64,000 nucleotides of DNA from an uncultured Cohaesibacter sp. (GCF_963682185.1 NZ_OY821667.1:4787501-4851500); one strand, 5' to 3'. Shown: positions 9,153 to 17,135, counted from the first letter of the stretch. The notes: generated by a model not told the origin, from the sequence alone. A program made the numbers and translations.

Positions 9153-9332
9153 GTGGCAGATGCTTTGCAGATTTTCGCAACAAAGGGAGATCTGGCCCAT
9201 GTTGCGCTCTTTCTCTGGGCCAGTGCGGCCAGTGGCTTGCTCGTCTGGAGCTTGCGAGAACAGGCTGCATCCAACAAGCGCTTTCAGGATTTTGTCGAGG
9301 AGATTGCGCGCCTCACCAGTTTGCTCGAATAG
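9153..9332 (+). CDS. Small GTA membrane protein after portal
   Basis: A 59-residue protein, MADALQIFATKGDLAHVALF then one membrane helix (LFLWASAASGLLVWSL, about 19-35) and a charged tail. It starts at GTG 9153, five bases after AGGGAGGG and one base after the portal stop. Small proteins of this type occur between portal and protease genes in many gene transfer agent clusters as I recall. The function is unknown; a membrane location is inferred from the helix. A longer frame from 8985 merely overlaps the portal gene. Confidence 0.65.
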   Translation: MADALQIFATKGDLAHVALFLWASAASGLLVWSLREQAASNKRFQDFVEEIARLTSLLE

Positions 9333-9363
9333 TAAACTCAAATTCAGTTTATTTTGGGGTGTT

Positions 9364-9474
9364 GTGGAAAGGCCAGATCACAAGAAGGTCTTTGCTCGCT
9401 TTTCCCGTTCTCTGGAAGCGCATCTGGGCCATGAACCGGTTGCACGCATCCGCCTCATCTCCACATCAATGTGA
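9364..9474 (+). CDS. Possible 36-residue small protein
   Basis: A short frame from GTG 9364 encodes a basic 36-residue peptide beginning MERPDHKKVFARF. It fills most of the 160-base gap between the small membrane protein and the prohead protease. The upstream TTGGGGTG is a poor ribosome site. There is no family match by eye, and it may be chance. Confidence 0.25.
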   Translation: MERPDHKKVFARFSRSLEAHLGHEPVARIRLISTSM

Positions 9475-9492
9475 AACAATAGATATAAGCTT

Positions 9493-10233
9493 ATGAAATA
9501 TATCGATGTCTATCACGCTTCAAAGCATTGCTCTAACCTGAACACAGAGAAGAAGGCGCTGCCGTCTGCTCTGGATGTTGTTAAGGATGATGGGCTGTTT
9601 GAAGGCTATGCCTGCCTGTTTGGCAAAGAAGATCTTGGCCATGATGTAATCCGACAGGGCGCCTTTGCCAAGAGCCTTGCTGACCGCGGGCTGGACGGGA
9701 TCAAGCTGCTTTATCAGCATGATCCGGCGCAGCCAATCGGTCAGTGGCTGACCATCCGGGAAGACAGCAAGGGGCTATTCGTCCGTGGCAAGCTGGCAAC
9801 CGAAGTCGCCAAAGCGCGCGAAATCCTCTCGATGATGAAGGCCGGTATTCTGGATGGCCTCTCCATTGGTTTTCGCACCGTGCGCGGAAGTAAAGATCCC
9901 AAGAGCGGTATCCGTCATTTGCTGGAGTTGGATCTTTGGGAAATCTCCATCGTCACCTTCCCGATGCAGCCGGACGCGCGCATCTCTTCGGTTAAATCAA
10001 GGCTGGGGGCTGGGGCTGGTTTGCAGCCTGATGACGATCCCCTCAGCAAAAGAGAATTGGAACGCAAGCTCATGCAGGACGCTGGGCTGAGCCGTTCCCA
10101 GGCCCGGGCCCTCATGGCCCATGGTCTCCCTGGCCTCAGTGGCAAGCAGGACGCTGCCTTTCTTGAGCCCTCATGCGAGCTTGCGGCCTTGCGCAAGTTG
10201 ACCCGAGCCATGCTCAGGGCAGTAAACGTTTAG
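9493..10233 (+). CDS. GTA prohead maturation protease (g4)
   Basis: A 246-residue HK97-type serine protease that trims the capsid protein during head assembly. Conserved elements are FEGYACLFGKEDLGHDVIRQGAF, LLYQHDPAQPIGQW with the catalytic histidine, DGLSIGFRTV with the serine, and LLELDLWEISIVTFPM with the acidic residue. The C-terminal 60 residues form a variable tail rich in charged residues. It precedes the capsid gene by 52 bases, as in all gene transfer agents of this type. Confidence 0.9.
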   Translation: MKYIDVYHASKHCSNLNTEKKALPSALDVVKDDGLFEGYACLFGKEDLGHDVIRQGAFAKSLADRGLDGIKLLYQHDPAQPIGQWLTIREDSKGLFVRGKLATEVAKAREILSMMKAGILDGLSIGFRTVRGSKDPKSGIRHLLELDLWEISIVTFPMQPDARISSVKSRLGAGAGLQPDDDPLSKRELERKLMQDAGLSRSQARALMAHGLPGLSGKQDAAFLEPSCELAALRKLTRAMLRAVNV

Positions 10234-10285
10234 GCCTTTTGGATCTCGCAAACCTTCACTCATTTCAAACGAAAAGAGTCTTCTC

Positions 10286-11554
10286 ATGAAAGAACTGAAT
10301 ATCCCGTCTCCTGAGACGAAGTCCATGGTCAATGGAGACCTCGGAACGGCCTTTGACGACTTTCTGGTCTCCTTTGAAGCTTTCAAGCGCGCCAATGATG
10401 ATCGCCTTGATGAAATCGAGAAACGGTCTTCCGATGTGCTGACAGAGCACAAGGTCGATCGCATCTCCAAGGCTCTGGATGATCAGCAGTCAGCCCTCGA
10501 CAACCTCATCCTCAAGGCCCGCCGACCTTCTCTTGGTGATGGGGTGTCTTCGGCGCGCAATGCTTCCCTGCTGTCTCCTCGCGCTATGGAACACAAGACG
10601 GCTTTTAATCGATACATTCGCTCCGGTGTCGAGCAGGATTTGCGTGATCTGGAAGCCAAGGCCATGTCCATCAGCTCTGATCCTGATGGCGGCTATCTGG
10701 TGCCGGAACAGGTTGAAGCGGAAGTCGGGCGCCGTCTTGCGGCTATTTCTCCGATCCGTGGCATCGCCGATGTGCGTGAAATTTCAGGTACGACCTTGAA
10801 AAAGCCTTTCGCCAAATCGGGGCCGGAAGTCGGTTGGGTTGGTGAAACGGCTGCGCGTCCTCAGACTGATGCTTCAGCTTTGGCCGAGTTGTCCTATACG
10901 GCAATGGAGCTTTATGCCATGCCTGCTGCGACGCCTAGCTTGCTTGAAGATGCGGCGATCAATGTTGACGAATGGATTGCTGCGGAAGTGGAAACCGCCT
11001 TTGCCGAACAGGAAGGGGCTGCCTTCGTCAATGGTGATGGCGTTAACAAGCCAAAAGGCTTCATGGCTGAAACCGTGGTGGCTGAAGACAGCTGGGCCTG
11101 GGGCTCCCTGGGGGCCATCGCGACAGGAACTGCAGGTGGATTTGGTTCGACCAACCCCGGCGATCCGCTCATTGATCTAATCTACAGCCTCAAGGCAGGG
11201 TATCGGCAGAATGCGCAGTTCGTGATGAACCGAACGACGCAGGCCGCGGTTCGCAAGCTCAAAGACAATGATGGTAACTATCTCTGGCAGCCGCCAGCAG
11301 CCATCGGTGCCAAAGCTTCTTTGCTGAACTATGCCATCACTGAAGCGGAAGATATGCCGGACATTGCAACAGACGCCTGTGCTATGGCCTTCGGAGACTT
11401 CAAGCGCGGTTATCTCATCGTCGATCGCCTCGGCCTGAGCATTCTGCGCGATCCATATTCCTCCAAGCCATATGTTCTGTTCTATGTAACCAAGCGTGTC
11501 GGTGGTGGTGTTCAGGACTATGACGCCATCAAGCTGATGCAGTTCTCTGCCTGA
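10286..11554 (+). CDS. GTA major capsid protein, HK97 fold (g5)
   Basis: The 422-residue head protein. The first ~85 residues are charged and helical (FLVSFEAFKRANDDRLDEIEK), matching the scaffolding delta domain that the protease removes. The rest carries HK97-fold blocks: SSDPDGGYLVPEQVEAEV (about 130-147), LKKPFAKSGPEVGWVGE, AAFVNGDGVNKPKGF, FVMNRTTQAAVRKLKD, and the C-terminal DPYSSKPYVLFYVTKRVGGGV. It is intact and expected to be the most highly expressed gene of the cluster. Confidence 0.94.
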   Translation: MKELNIPSPETKSMVNGDLGTAFDDFLVSFEAFKRANDDRLDEIEKRSSDVLTEHKVDRISKALDDQQSALDNLILKARRPSLGDGVSSARNASLLSPRAMEHKTAFNRYIRSGVEQDLRDLEAKAMSISSDPDGGYLVPEQVEAEVGRRLAAISPIRGIADVREISGTTLKKPFAKSGPEVGWVGETAARPQTDASALAELSYTAMELYAMPAATPSLLEDAAINVDEWIAAEVETAFAEQEGAAFVNGDGVNKPKGFMAETVVAEDSWAWGSLGAIATGTAGGFGSTNPGDPLIDLIYSLKAGYRQNAQFVMNRTTQAAVRKLKDNDGNYLWQPPAAIGAKASLLNYAITEAEDMPDIATDACAMAFGDFKRGYLIVDRLGLSILRDPYSSKPYVLFYVTKRVGGGVQDYDAIKLMQFSA

Positions 11555-11579
11555 TTGTTTCATTTGTAATGGTGAAGAA

Positions 11580-12140
11580 ATGTCACTCACTCTTTTGACC
11601 GCACCGGCAGTGGAACCGGTCAGCCTTGCAGAAATCAAGGCTTATTTGAAGATCGATCAGGATACCGAAGATGATCTGATCCGTGCCTTTTTGAGCGCGG
11701 CTCGTGTGCATCTGGAACATATGATCGGTCATCACCTTATCACTCAAACCTGGCGCGTTTTGATGGAAGGGCCGCTGGGGGAGAGTTTTCGTTTACCGCT
11801 GCAGCCGGTATCTGATCTCTTGGCACTTGCTGTCGTCAATGTTGATGGAAGTGTGACCGAACTGGACGTCTCCGGGCTTTCCATTTTCCAAACCGACAAT
11901 CCGGCAACGCTCGCCAATCTCGATGGCTTTCTGCTGAGCAGCAAACAACGCCTTCAGATCGATGTTGAAACTGGCTTCGGCCCCATGGCGGAAGATGTGC
12001 CAGAGCCTTTGCGGCTGGCGATCAAGATGATCGTCGCCGAATGGTATGAGCGTCGTCTGATCGCTGATCCAGCGCAACTGCCTGCGTTGGCTAAAGCATT
12101 GGCGCCTCTGATTGCACCCTACAGAAGCTTTCATCTTTAG
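11580..12140 (+). CDS. GTA head-tail connector (g6)
   Basis: A 186-residue adaptor of the gp6/phiE125 gp8 type that binds under the portal. It begins MSLTLLTAPAVEPVSLAEIKAYLKID, a typical opening for the family, followed by ATEDDLI-like and RVHLEHMIGHHLI segments and a C-terminal helix pair (LRLAIKMIVAEWYERR). A ribosome site (GGTGAAGAA) precedes ATG 11580. The next gene starts 51 bases later. Confidence 0.85.
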   Translation: MSLTLLTAPAVEPVSLAEIKAYLKIDQDTEDDLIRAFLSAARVHLEHMIGHHLITQTWRVLMEGPLGESFRLPLQPVSDLLALAVVNVDGSVTELDVSGLSIFQTDNPATLANLDGFLLSSKQRLQIDVETGFGPMAEDVPEPLRLAIKMIVAEWYERRLIADPAQLPALAKALAPLIAPYRSFHL

Positions 12141-12191
12141 GTCATTTCAAGGGAAATGATTGATCTTTCAATCTCAAAACAGGAGGGTGCC

Positions 12192-12551
12192 GTGGCACAA
12201 ACAGCTCTCGCTCCCTTTCAATTCGATCCTGCCGGATTACGCCATCAGATTGCGCTGTACCAGCCGATCTATGATGAAGCAGCCCCTTGGGAAGGTGCGG
12301 AAACGCTCGAACTGGTGGCTGAGGTCTGGGCAGGTCTTCTTGCGGTGGATAGCAACGAGCGAACCAACGCAGAACAGGCAAGCAACAGTCTATCGCTTCG
12401 CTTTGTTATCCGTCACCGTGAAGGTCTCGAGCCGTTAACTGCGCTTACTTACGAGAATGCGCTTTATGACTGTCTGAGCATTCATGATCCAGATGGCACG
12501 AAACGCTGGCTATTGATTGAGGCACGCACCAGATTGGGAGCGCAGTCATGA
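12192..12551 (+). CDS. GTA head closure protein (g7)
   Basis: A 119-residue protein of the phage head-tail adaptor family that seals the head and joins the tail. The start is GTG 12192 because AGGAGGG (12181-12187) lies five bases before it; an ATG at 12156 in the same frame lacks such a site. Family features are RHQIALYQPIYDEA, EVWAGLLAV, LRFVIRHREGLEP, and the C-terminal RWLLIEARTRLGAQ. Its stop overlaps the start of the next small gene. Confidence 0.8.
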   Translation: MAQTALAPFQFDPAGLRHQIALYQPIYDEAAPWEGAETLELVAEVWAGLLAVDSNERTNAEQASNSLSLRFVIRHREGLEPLTALTYENALYDCLSIHDPDGTKRWLLIEARTRLGAQS

Positions 12552-12805
12552 GTATCAAACTCAATGCAATAGCTCGACGCATCTTGTCTGACCGTCTGGA
12601 ATCCTATGCCGAAACAATCACCAGTCAGGCATCGGCAGAGGGTACGGATATTTCCGTTGAAACCGATCTTTCGGAAGATGGCGGCTCAATTAGCCTATCC
12701 GGCAATCAACTGCTCCAAGCTCATTATGGTGATCGGGAGAACGCGCCCTCCGGTTTTGTTTCCAGTCTCCTTGAGGGGCTGACACAGCAAAGGAGACGCG
12801 TATGA
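12548..12805 (+). CDS. Small protein between head closure and tail terminator
   Basis: An 85-residue protein (MSIKLNAIARRILSDRLESYAE) with an N-terminal amphipathic helix and an acidic middle. It overlaps its neighbours by four bases on each side (ATGA junctions), so it is clearly a real, coupled gene. The RcGTA cluster has no recognised gene here between g7 and g8. It may correspond to a shortened HK97 gp10-like protein or may be a lineage-specific connector; I cannot decide. Confidence 0.7.
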   Translation: MSIKLNAIARRILSDRLESYAETITSQASAEGTDISVETDLSEDGGSISLSGNQLLQAHYGDRENAPSGFVSSLLEGLTQQRRRV

Positions 12806-13218
12806 CCAGTTTGTCCTCCGGTGCGCTGGAACAGGCTATCTTGTCGTCTTTTAAAAGTGACAGTGCCCTGATTTCATTGCTTGGTGGGGTACGGCTCTAT
12901 GACGAGCCCAAACGAAATGCACAATTTCCCTATCTTACGCTGACCACGAGCTATTCACGCGATTGGAGCACGGGCACCGAAACAGGGGAAGAGCACCGCA
13001 TTATCATAACCATATGGACAGCAGCCGATGACCGCTCGCGGCAACAGGATATTCTCGCGCGCCTCAGCACCCTGTTGGAAGCGTTTGAGCCTGACATGAC
13101 CGACCATGCCCTGATCAATCTTCTTGTCGAGCGCATTGAGCTGCGCCCTGATCGTAAAAACCATCTGCTTCAGGGCATTATGCAGTTGAGGGCCGTGACG
13201 GAACGCTCACTCGGTTGA
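12802..13218 (+). CDS. GTA tail terminator, DUF3168 family (g8)
   Basis: A 138-residue protein that caps the tail tube before head attachment. The DUF3168 pattern is clear: ALEQAILSSFKSDSALISLLGGVRLYDEPKRNAQFPYLTL near the start, then IITIWTAADDRSRQQDILARL and the C-terminal LLQGIMQLRAVTE. It overlaps the preceding small gene by four bases and lies 53 bases before the major tail gene. Confidence 0.87.
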   Translation: MTSLSSGALEQAILSSFKSDSALISLLGGVRLYDEPKRNAQFPYLTLTTSYSRDWSTGTETGEEHRIIITIWTAADDRSRQQDILARLSTLLEAFEPDMTDHALINLLVERIELRPDRKNHLLQGIMQLRAVTERSLG

Positions 13219-13271
13219 TCCAGCGTTCATTACGCAAATGTTTTTCATTTTGAATATCAGGAGAAATCTCC

Positions 13272-13685
13272 ATGACAGCACAAAAAGGCAAGGACCTTTT
13301 GCTCAAGGTGCACAACACCACCGAAGACGCATTCATCACTGTAGCAGGTTTGCGAGCCCGTTCGCTCTCGTTCAACGCCGAAAGTGTAGATATCAGTCAC
13401 ACGGAATCCGCAGGGCGTTGGCGGGAGCTGCTTGAAGGGGCCGGGTCACGCCGAGCCAGCCTCTCGGGTAGTGGACTCTTCAAAGACAGCGAGAGCGATG
13501 AACGTATCCGGTCATTGTTCTTTGATGGCACCATCGCCTCCTGGCAGGTGATCATCCCGGATTTTGGAACCCTTGAAGGACCATTCCAGATCACGGCGCT
13601 GGAATATTCTGGTCAGCATAACAACGAATTGTCGTTTGAGATGGCGCTGGAATCTGCTGGCGCACTCGCCTTTACAGCCTCTTGA
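13272..13685 (+). CDS. GTA major tail protein, TP901-1 family (g9)
   Basis: A 137-residue tail-tube subunit. It has the family opening MTAQKGKDLLLKV, then FITVAGLRARSLSFNAESVDISHTES, WRELLEGAG and the C-terminal NNELSFEMALESAGALAFTA. GGAGAAATCTCC, which is also a small palindrome, precedes the ATG. Its TGA shares a base with the ATG of g10 (13683-13687), indicating translational coupling. Confidence 0.9.
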   Translation: MTAQKGKDLLLKVHNTTEDAFITVAGLRARSLSFNAESVDISHTESAGRWRELLEGAGSRRASLSGSGLFKDSESDERIRSLFFDGTIASWQVIIPDFGTLEGPFQITALEYSGQHNNELSFEMALESAGALAFTAS

Positions 13686-14116
13686 TGAAGGACCAATTCA
13701 CAATGGTGAACAGACGACGAGGCGAAATTTCGCTCACTCTTGATAATAAACCGTACGCTCTTTGTCTAACCCTCGGGGCTCTGGCTGAGTTGGAAGATAG
13801 CATGGAGCTCGATGATATTGGTGCTCTTGCAGATCGTTTCTCTGGTGGCAAGGTAAAAAGCGCAGATCTGGTGAAAATTCTGGGGGCCGCTTTGCGTGCT
13901 GGAGGGGCCAATGTCACGGATAAAGAGGCTGCTTCGATGCGTTGTAAGGGAGGGGCTCCAGTCCTCACAACTGCGCTAGTTGACTTGTTAAGAGAGACAT
14001 TTAGCCCCGAACCTGAGAATGGTGCTCGGGAACCCTCGTATAAGGTCGAAGGACTATCCTCAAGTGAGGGAGGGCAGAACTCTGGCCCAAACCCCGGGAA
14101 GGCCGGTCTGGTTTAA
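13685..14116 (+). CDS. GTA tail assembly chaperone g10, upstream frame
   Basis: A 143-residue GTA gp10-family protein: MVNRRRGEISLTLDNKPYALCLTLGALAELEDSM, then LADRFSGGKVKSADLVKILGAALRAGG. The first 100 residues are conserved. The last 35, from about residue 110, are low-complexity Gly, Ser and Pro. Translation probably starts at ATG 13685, overlapping the g9 stop, or at ATG 13703. A canonical slippery heptamer lies in its tail at 14086-14092, and the overlapping -1 frame encodes the second chaperone domain. Confidence 0.85.
   Translation: MKDQFTMVNRRRGEISLTLDNKPYALCLTLGALAELEDSMELDDIGALADRFSGGKVKSADLVKILGAALRAGGANVTDKEAASMRCKGGAPVLTTALVDLLRETFSPEPENGAREPSYKVEGLSSSEGGQNSGPNPGKAGLV
14086..14092 (+). 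promoter_or_regulatory. Putative -1 ribosomal frameshift site CCCAAAC
   Basis: The heptamer C CCA AAC is in register with the g10 reading frame and can re-pair as CCC AAA in the -1 frame, which is the X XXY YYZ pattern. Downstream, CCGGT (14103-14107) can pair with ACTGG (14116-14120), and CCGG (14094-14097) with CCGG (14103-14106), as stimulatory structure. The -1 frame is open from 14068 to 14316 and lacks an ATG, GTG or TTG before its conserved domain. Confidence 0.6.
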
Positions 14117-14316
14117 CTGGATCGGCCTCTTCTATTGCATGCTTCCCATGGGCAACTCTGTTTGTCACGGCAAGCCAGCAGCTTGGTTGGACACCACCGG
14201 AGATTTGGGCGGCAACACCCAAGGAGGTGCTATTGGCTCTGAGCGTTCCTGCAAAGCATAATCCGTCTATGTCCCGCGAGGATTTTCAGACGCTTAGTGC
14301 GGCTTTTCCTGATTGA
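14086..14316 (+). CDS. GTA second tail chaperone (g10.1, TIGR02216-like), reached by frameshift
   Basis: The -1 frame relative to g10 encodes a domain beginning FPWATLFVTASQQLGW, then TPPEIWAATPKEVLLAL and ending FQTLSAAFPD. That matches the small chaperone (rcc01693/g10.1 type) with its conserved PW, FW-TP-E and AFPD elements. The frame is open from 14068 but has no ATG, GTG or TTG before this domain. Either it is produced as a g10 fusion by -1 frameshifting at 14086-14092, or it uses a rare ATT at 14134. The first option parallels lambda gpG/gpGT. The product would be about 210 residues. Confidence 0.7.
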   Translation, partial: PKPREGRSGLTGSASSIACFPWATLFVTASQQLGWTPPEIWAATPKEVLLALSVPAKHNPSMSREDFQTLSAAFPD

Positions 14317-14404
14317 GGAGGCTTAGTGGCTAATCATCGCGTAGATGGCCATGTTGCCGTTATCATTTTTAATCCTGTGCCCAAAATAGAGAAGGGGGGC
14401 TGAT

Positions 14405-15007
14405 ATGGCTGATGAAGTCGTGGAAACCGCAGTCGTTAAAGTTGAGGCTGATATGAAAGCCTTCACAAAAGACCTTTCAGCTGCAAGCAAGCAAGCCGAG
14501 AGGCTCGGCGACAAGGTTGCTGATGCATTCGAAGATGCGATTGTCGGTGGTCAAAATCTTGAAACGATTTTCAGCAAACTTGCACTTGATGTGAGCAAAA
14601 GCGCGTTATCCTCTGGTTTAGAGCCACTTAAACAACTTGTGTCGAGTTCAATTTCCAGTCTCGCTTCGGGACTGTTTTCCTCGCTCACCTCTTCAAGCGG
14701 GGGGACAGGCTCTTCCTTGCTTGGCAGCTTGACTCCTTTTGCCAAAGGCGGCGTTGTGTCTTCTCCCTCCCTGTTCTCAACATCAACGGGCACCGGATTG
14801 ATGGGGGAAGCCGGTGCCGAGGCCATTCTACCCCTTCAGCGGGGAGCTGACGGGCGATTAGGTGTGGCCATGCCGGGTGCAAGTGGGCAGTCGGTGAATG
14901 TCGTCATGAATGTGAGCACGCCGAACGTTAGCTCATTTTCAAAATCAGAAAACCAGATTGCCACCAAGTTGGCGCGAGCGGTTGGGCGTGGGCGGCGCGG
15001 CCTTTGA
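14405..15007 (+). CDS. GTA tape measure-type protein (g11)
   Basis: A 200-residue protein of the short gene transfer agent tape-measure family. It has an N-terminal coiled segment (VVKVEADMKAFTKDLSAASKQAERL), a Ser- and Leu-rich middle (about 75-115), then GGVVSSPSLF and LMGEAGAEAILPLQRGADGRLGV, the hallmark of this family. AAGGGGGG precedes ATG 14405. It is much shorter than phage tape measures, as usual for these agents. The C-terminus ends in a basic RGRRGL. A terminator hairpin follows. Confidence 0.87.
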   Translation: MADEVVETAVVKVEADMKAFTKDLSAASKQAERLGDKVADAFEDAIVGGQNLETIFSKLALDVSKSALSSGLEPLKQLVSSSISSLASGLFSSLTSSSGGTGSSLLGSLTPFAKGGVVSSPSLFSTSTGTGLMGEAGAEAILPLQRGADGRLGVAMPGASGQSVNVVMNVSTPNVSSFSKSENQIATKLARAVGRGRRGL

Positions 15008-15083
15008 CGTGATGACAATGCGTATCCATGTCGGCCGAATTAGGCTAGGTGGCCAACATCCAATAACCGCCCCAAATACCTAT

Positions 15084-15117
15084 AGGGCTGTTTCCTGCTA
15101 AGGAGACAGCCCTTTTT
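15084..15117 (+). terminator. Intrinsic terminator inside the GTA cluster
   Basis: AGGGCTGTTTCC (15084-15095) can pair with GGAGACAGCCCT (15102-15113), followed by TTTTT. It separates the tape measure gene from the distal tail genes, which lie on the same strand 25 bases further on. Read-through or a downstream promoter is needed for the rest of the tail. Confidence 0.65.
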
Positions 15118-15141
15118 GCTTTGCAAAATTAGGACAAATCA

Positions 15142-15768
15142 ATGAACGGATTTCATGAGATACGCTTTCCCCTTGATGTGGGTTTCGGAGCGTCAGGAGG
15201 GCCAGAGCGGCGGACTGATATTGCAACTTTGGCTTCTGGGTTTGAAGAGCGTAATGCGCGTTGGGCAGATTCCAGACGAAGCTATGATGCAGGTGTTGGG
15301 CTGCGTTCGATTGCGGATTTGCAAACTGTTTTGAGATTTTTTGAGGAGCGTCGCGGGCGGCTCTATGGGTTCCGCTTCCTTGATCCCTTTGATCATGCAT
15401 CTTGTGACGCCGGAAAAACACCCCAATCTACCGATCAACAGATTGGAACCGGCGATGGAGAAACAACGCAATTTGAGCTCGTAAAAACATACGGCACAAA
15501 CTATGCGCCCTATGAACGCAGGATCGTCAAGCCCGTTGAAGGCTCTATCAAGGTTGCACTTGGCGGAGAGGAAACCTCGGCTTGGACCGTGGATGTCACC
15601 ACAGGCATCATCACGTTCGATGAGGCACCCGAGGACGGGGAACTAGTCGCGGCGGGCTTCAAATTTGATGTACCAGTGCGCTTTGATACCGACAAGCTCG
15701 AATTCTCGATCAGTGCATTTGAAGCAGGCGATCTTCCCTCCATTCCATTAATTGAGGTGAAGTCATGA
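15142..15768 (+). CDS. GTA distal tail protein, DUF2460 (g12)
   Basis: A 208-residue TIGR02217/DUF2460 protein at the tail tip. It begins MNGFHEIRFPLDVGFGASGGPERRTDI and contains FFEERRGRLYGFRFLDPFDH, RRIVKPVEGSIKVALGG, and WTVDVTTGIITFDEAPEDGE, all typical. It ends in LPSIPLIEVKS and overlaps the next gene by four bases (ATGA). It is the first gene after the internal terminator. Confidence 0.9.
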   Translation: MNGFHEIRFPLDVGFGASGGPERRTDIATLASGFEERNARWADSRRSYDAGVGLRSIADLQTVLRFFEERRGRLYGFRFLDPFDHASCDAGKTPQSTDQQIGTGDGETTQFELVKTYGTNYAPYERRIVKPVEGSIKVALGGEETSAWTVDVTTGIITFDEAPEDGELVAAGFKFDVPVRFDTDKLEFSISAFEAGDLPSIPLIEVKS

Positions 15769-16658
15769 AAGAGCTTTCTGATGAAATGACTGCTCATCTT
15801 CAAAGTGGAACGACCACGTTGGCCACTTGCTGGATCTTAAAGCGGACTGACGGATATAGCATTGGTTTCACTGACCATGACCGGACTATCGAATTGAATG
15901 GCGTCTCCTGTGAACCTAACACAGGGTTCACAGGCTCGGAAATCCGGCAGAGCGATGGCTTTGCGAGCGATGATCAGGATATTACAGGTGTTCTAGCCTC
16001 CGATCGCATAGCAGAGGCAGATCTTATGACCGGCCGCTATGATGCCGCGACCATTGAAACCTGGTGCGTGAATTGGCAGATGCCTGATCAGGCTCTTTTG
16101 CTGCGGACGGGCTATTTGGGTGAAATCAAGCAAGATCGCCAGAGTTTTCAGGCTGAAATTCGGTCTCTCTCCATCGATATGGAGCAGGAGAAAGGGCGCG
16201 TTTTCCAGTATCGTTGTGATGCCAATGTCGGTGATACCAGATGTGGGCTCAATCTTGATGAGCTGGGGCTCACTTTCACAGGAGTTGTCAGTGAGATTAA
16301 ATCTCCGAACTGGTTGGCGGTCACACTGGAAACGCGCCCTGAAGCCGGGCTCCTTTCCATGGGGCGCCTTGAAATGACCTCTGGTGCGGCCGAGGAAATG
16401 GCTTTTGACATCATTTCTCACCAACAATTGAGTGAAAGCGATGAGGTCGAGTTGTGGCTTCCATTGCATGAGCAGATTGCAGCAGGAGATGGCGTAAAAG
16501 TTTTTGTTGGATGCGACAAGAGCTTTTCGACGTGTCGCAAGCAGTTTGCGAACCAACTCAATTTCCGAGGATTCCCCCATATGCCGGGGAACGATTTCAT
16601 TCTTACCTATCCCTCGCTTTCGCAACAGAATGATGGATCTCCCCTTATTGAGGATTAG
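15765..16658 (+). CDS. GTA hub protein, DUF2163/BR0599 (g13)
   Basis: A 297-residue baseplate hub protein. N-terminal DUF2163: LATCWILKRTDGYSIGFTDHDRTI, then DVNVGDTRCGLNLD-like cysteine segments (residues about 146-160). C-terminal BR0599 domain: FVGCDKSFSTCRKQFANQLNFRGFPHMPG, where paired cysteines suggest a metal or iron-sulfur site, as reported for the R. capsulatus protein. Coupled to g12 by a four-base overlap. A 360-residue open frame on the opposite strand here is a shadow. Confidence 0.9.
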   Translation: MKELSDEMTAHLQSGTTTLATCWILKRTDGYSIGFTDHDRTIELNGVSCEPNTGFTGSEIRQSDGFASDDQDITGVLASDRIAEADLMTGRYDAATIETWCVNWQMPDQALLLRTGYLGEIKQDRQSFQAEIRSLSIDMEQEKGRVFQYRCDANVGDTRCGLNLDELGLTFTGVVSEIKSPNWLAVTLETRPEAGLLSMGRLEMTSGAAEEMAFDIISHQQLSESDEVELWLPLHEQIAAGDGVKVFVGCDKSFSTCRKQFANQLNFRGFPHMPGNDFILTYPSLSQQNDGSPLIED

Positions 16659-16661
16659 AAG

Positions 16662-17135
16662 ATGGTGGACGAAACAACCACAGATGTCAGCGCTGCCTTG
16701 ATCATCTCTGAAGCGCTCAGTTGGATTGGAACGCCTTACAAGCATCAGGCAAGCTGCAAGCATGCTGGCTGTGATTGTTTGGGGCTGATCCGCGGTGTCT
16801 ACTCTGCCTTCTGGCCAGAAACAGAACAGCCACCGGCTTATAGTCCTAACTGGGCGGAGGCGAACAGCGAAGAAACGCTTGCCAATGCGGCGAAGAGATA
16901 TCTGCTGCCGGTTGATCAGGATGTGCTTTCCCCATCCAACATACTGCTCTTTCGTTACAAAAGAGGCTATCCGGCTAAGCATGCTGGGATGCTGATTGAT
17001 GAAACCCGCTTTCTTCATGCGCAAGATGGTGTTGGAGTGCAGCTTGTTTCTCTTTCTCCATGGTGGATGAGGCATCTATCTCATGTTTTCGCGTTTCCGC
17101 CCCTTCCTTCTGCTCCAAAAACCGGAATTGAATAG
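16662..17135 (+). CDS. GTA NlpC/P60 cell-wall peptidase (g14)
   Basis: A 157-residue tail-tip peptidase thought to open the recipient's peptidoglycan. The NlpC/P60 catalytic cysteine is in CDCLGLIRGVY (Cys39), with histidine in KHAGM (His107) and a further polar residue near His119. The substrate-side segment ALSWIGTPYKHQASCKHAG is standard for the TIGR02219 family. It starts three bases after the g13 stop and ends two bases before the g15 start, in a tight operon. Confidence 0.92.
   Translation: MVDETTTDVSAALIISEALSWIGTPYKHQASCKHAGCDCLGLIRGVYSAFWPETEQPPAYSPNWAEANSEETLANAAKRYLLPVDQDVLSPSNILLFRYKRGYPAKHAGMLIDETRFLHAQDGVGVQLVSLSPWWMRHLSHVFAFPPLPSAPKTGIE

Noticed and set aside
15993-17075. 360-residue open frame on the minus strand opposite g13-g14
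   Set aside because: The plus strand encodes two clearly recognisable GTA proteins here with intact motifs; the antisense frame has no family features or ribosome site.
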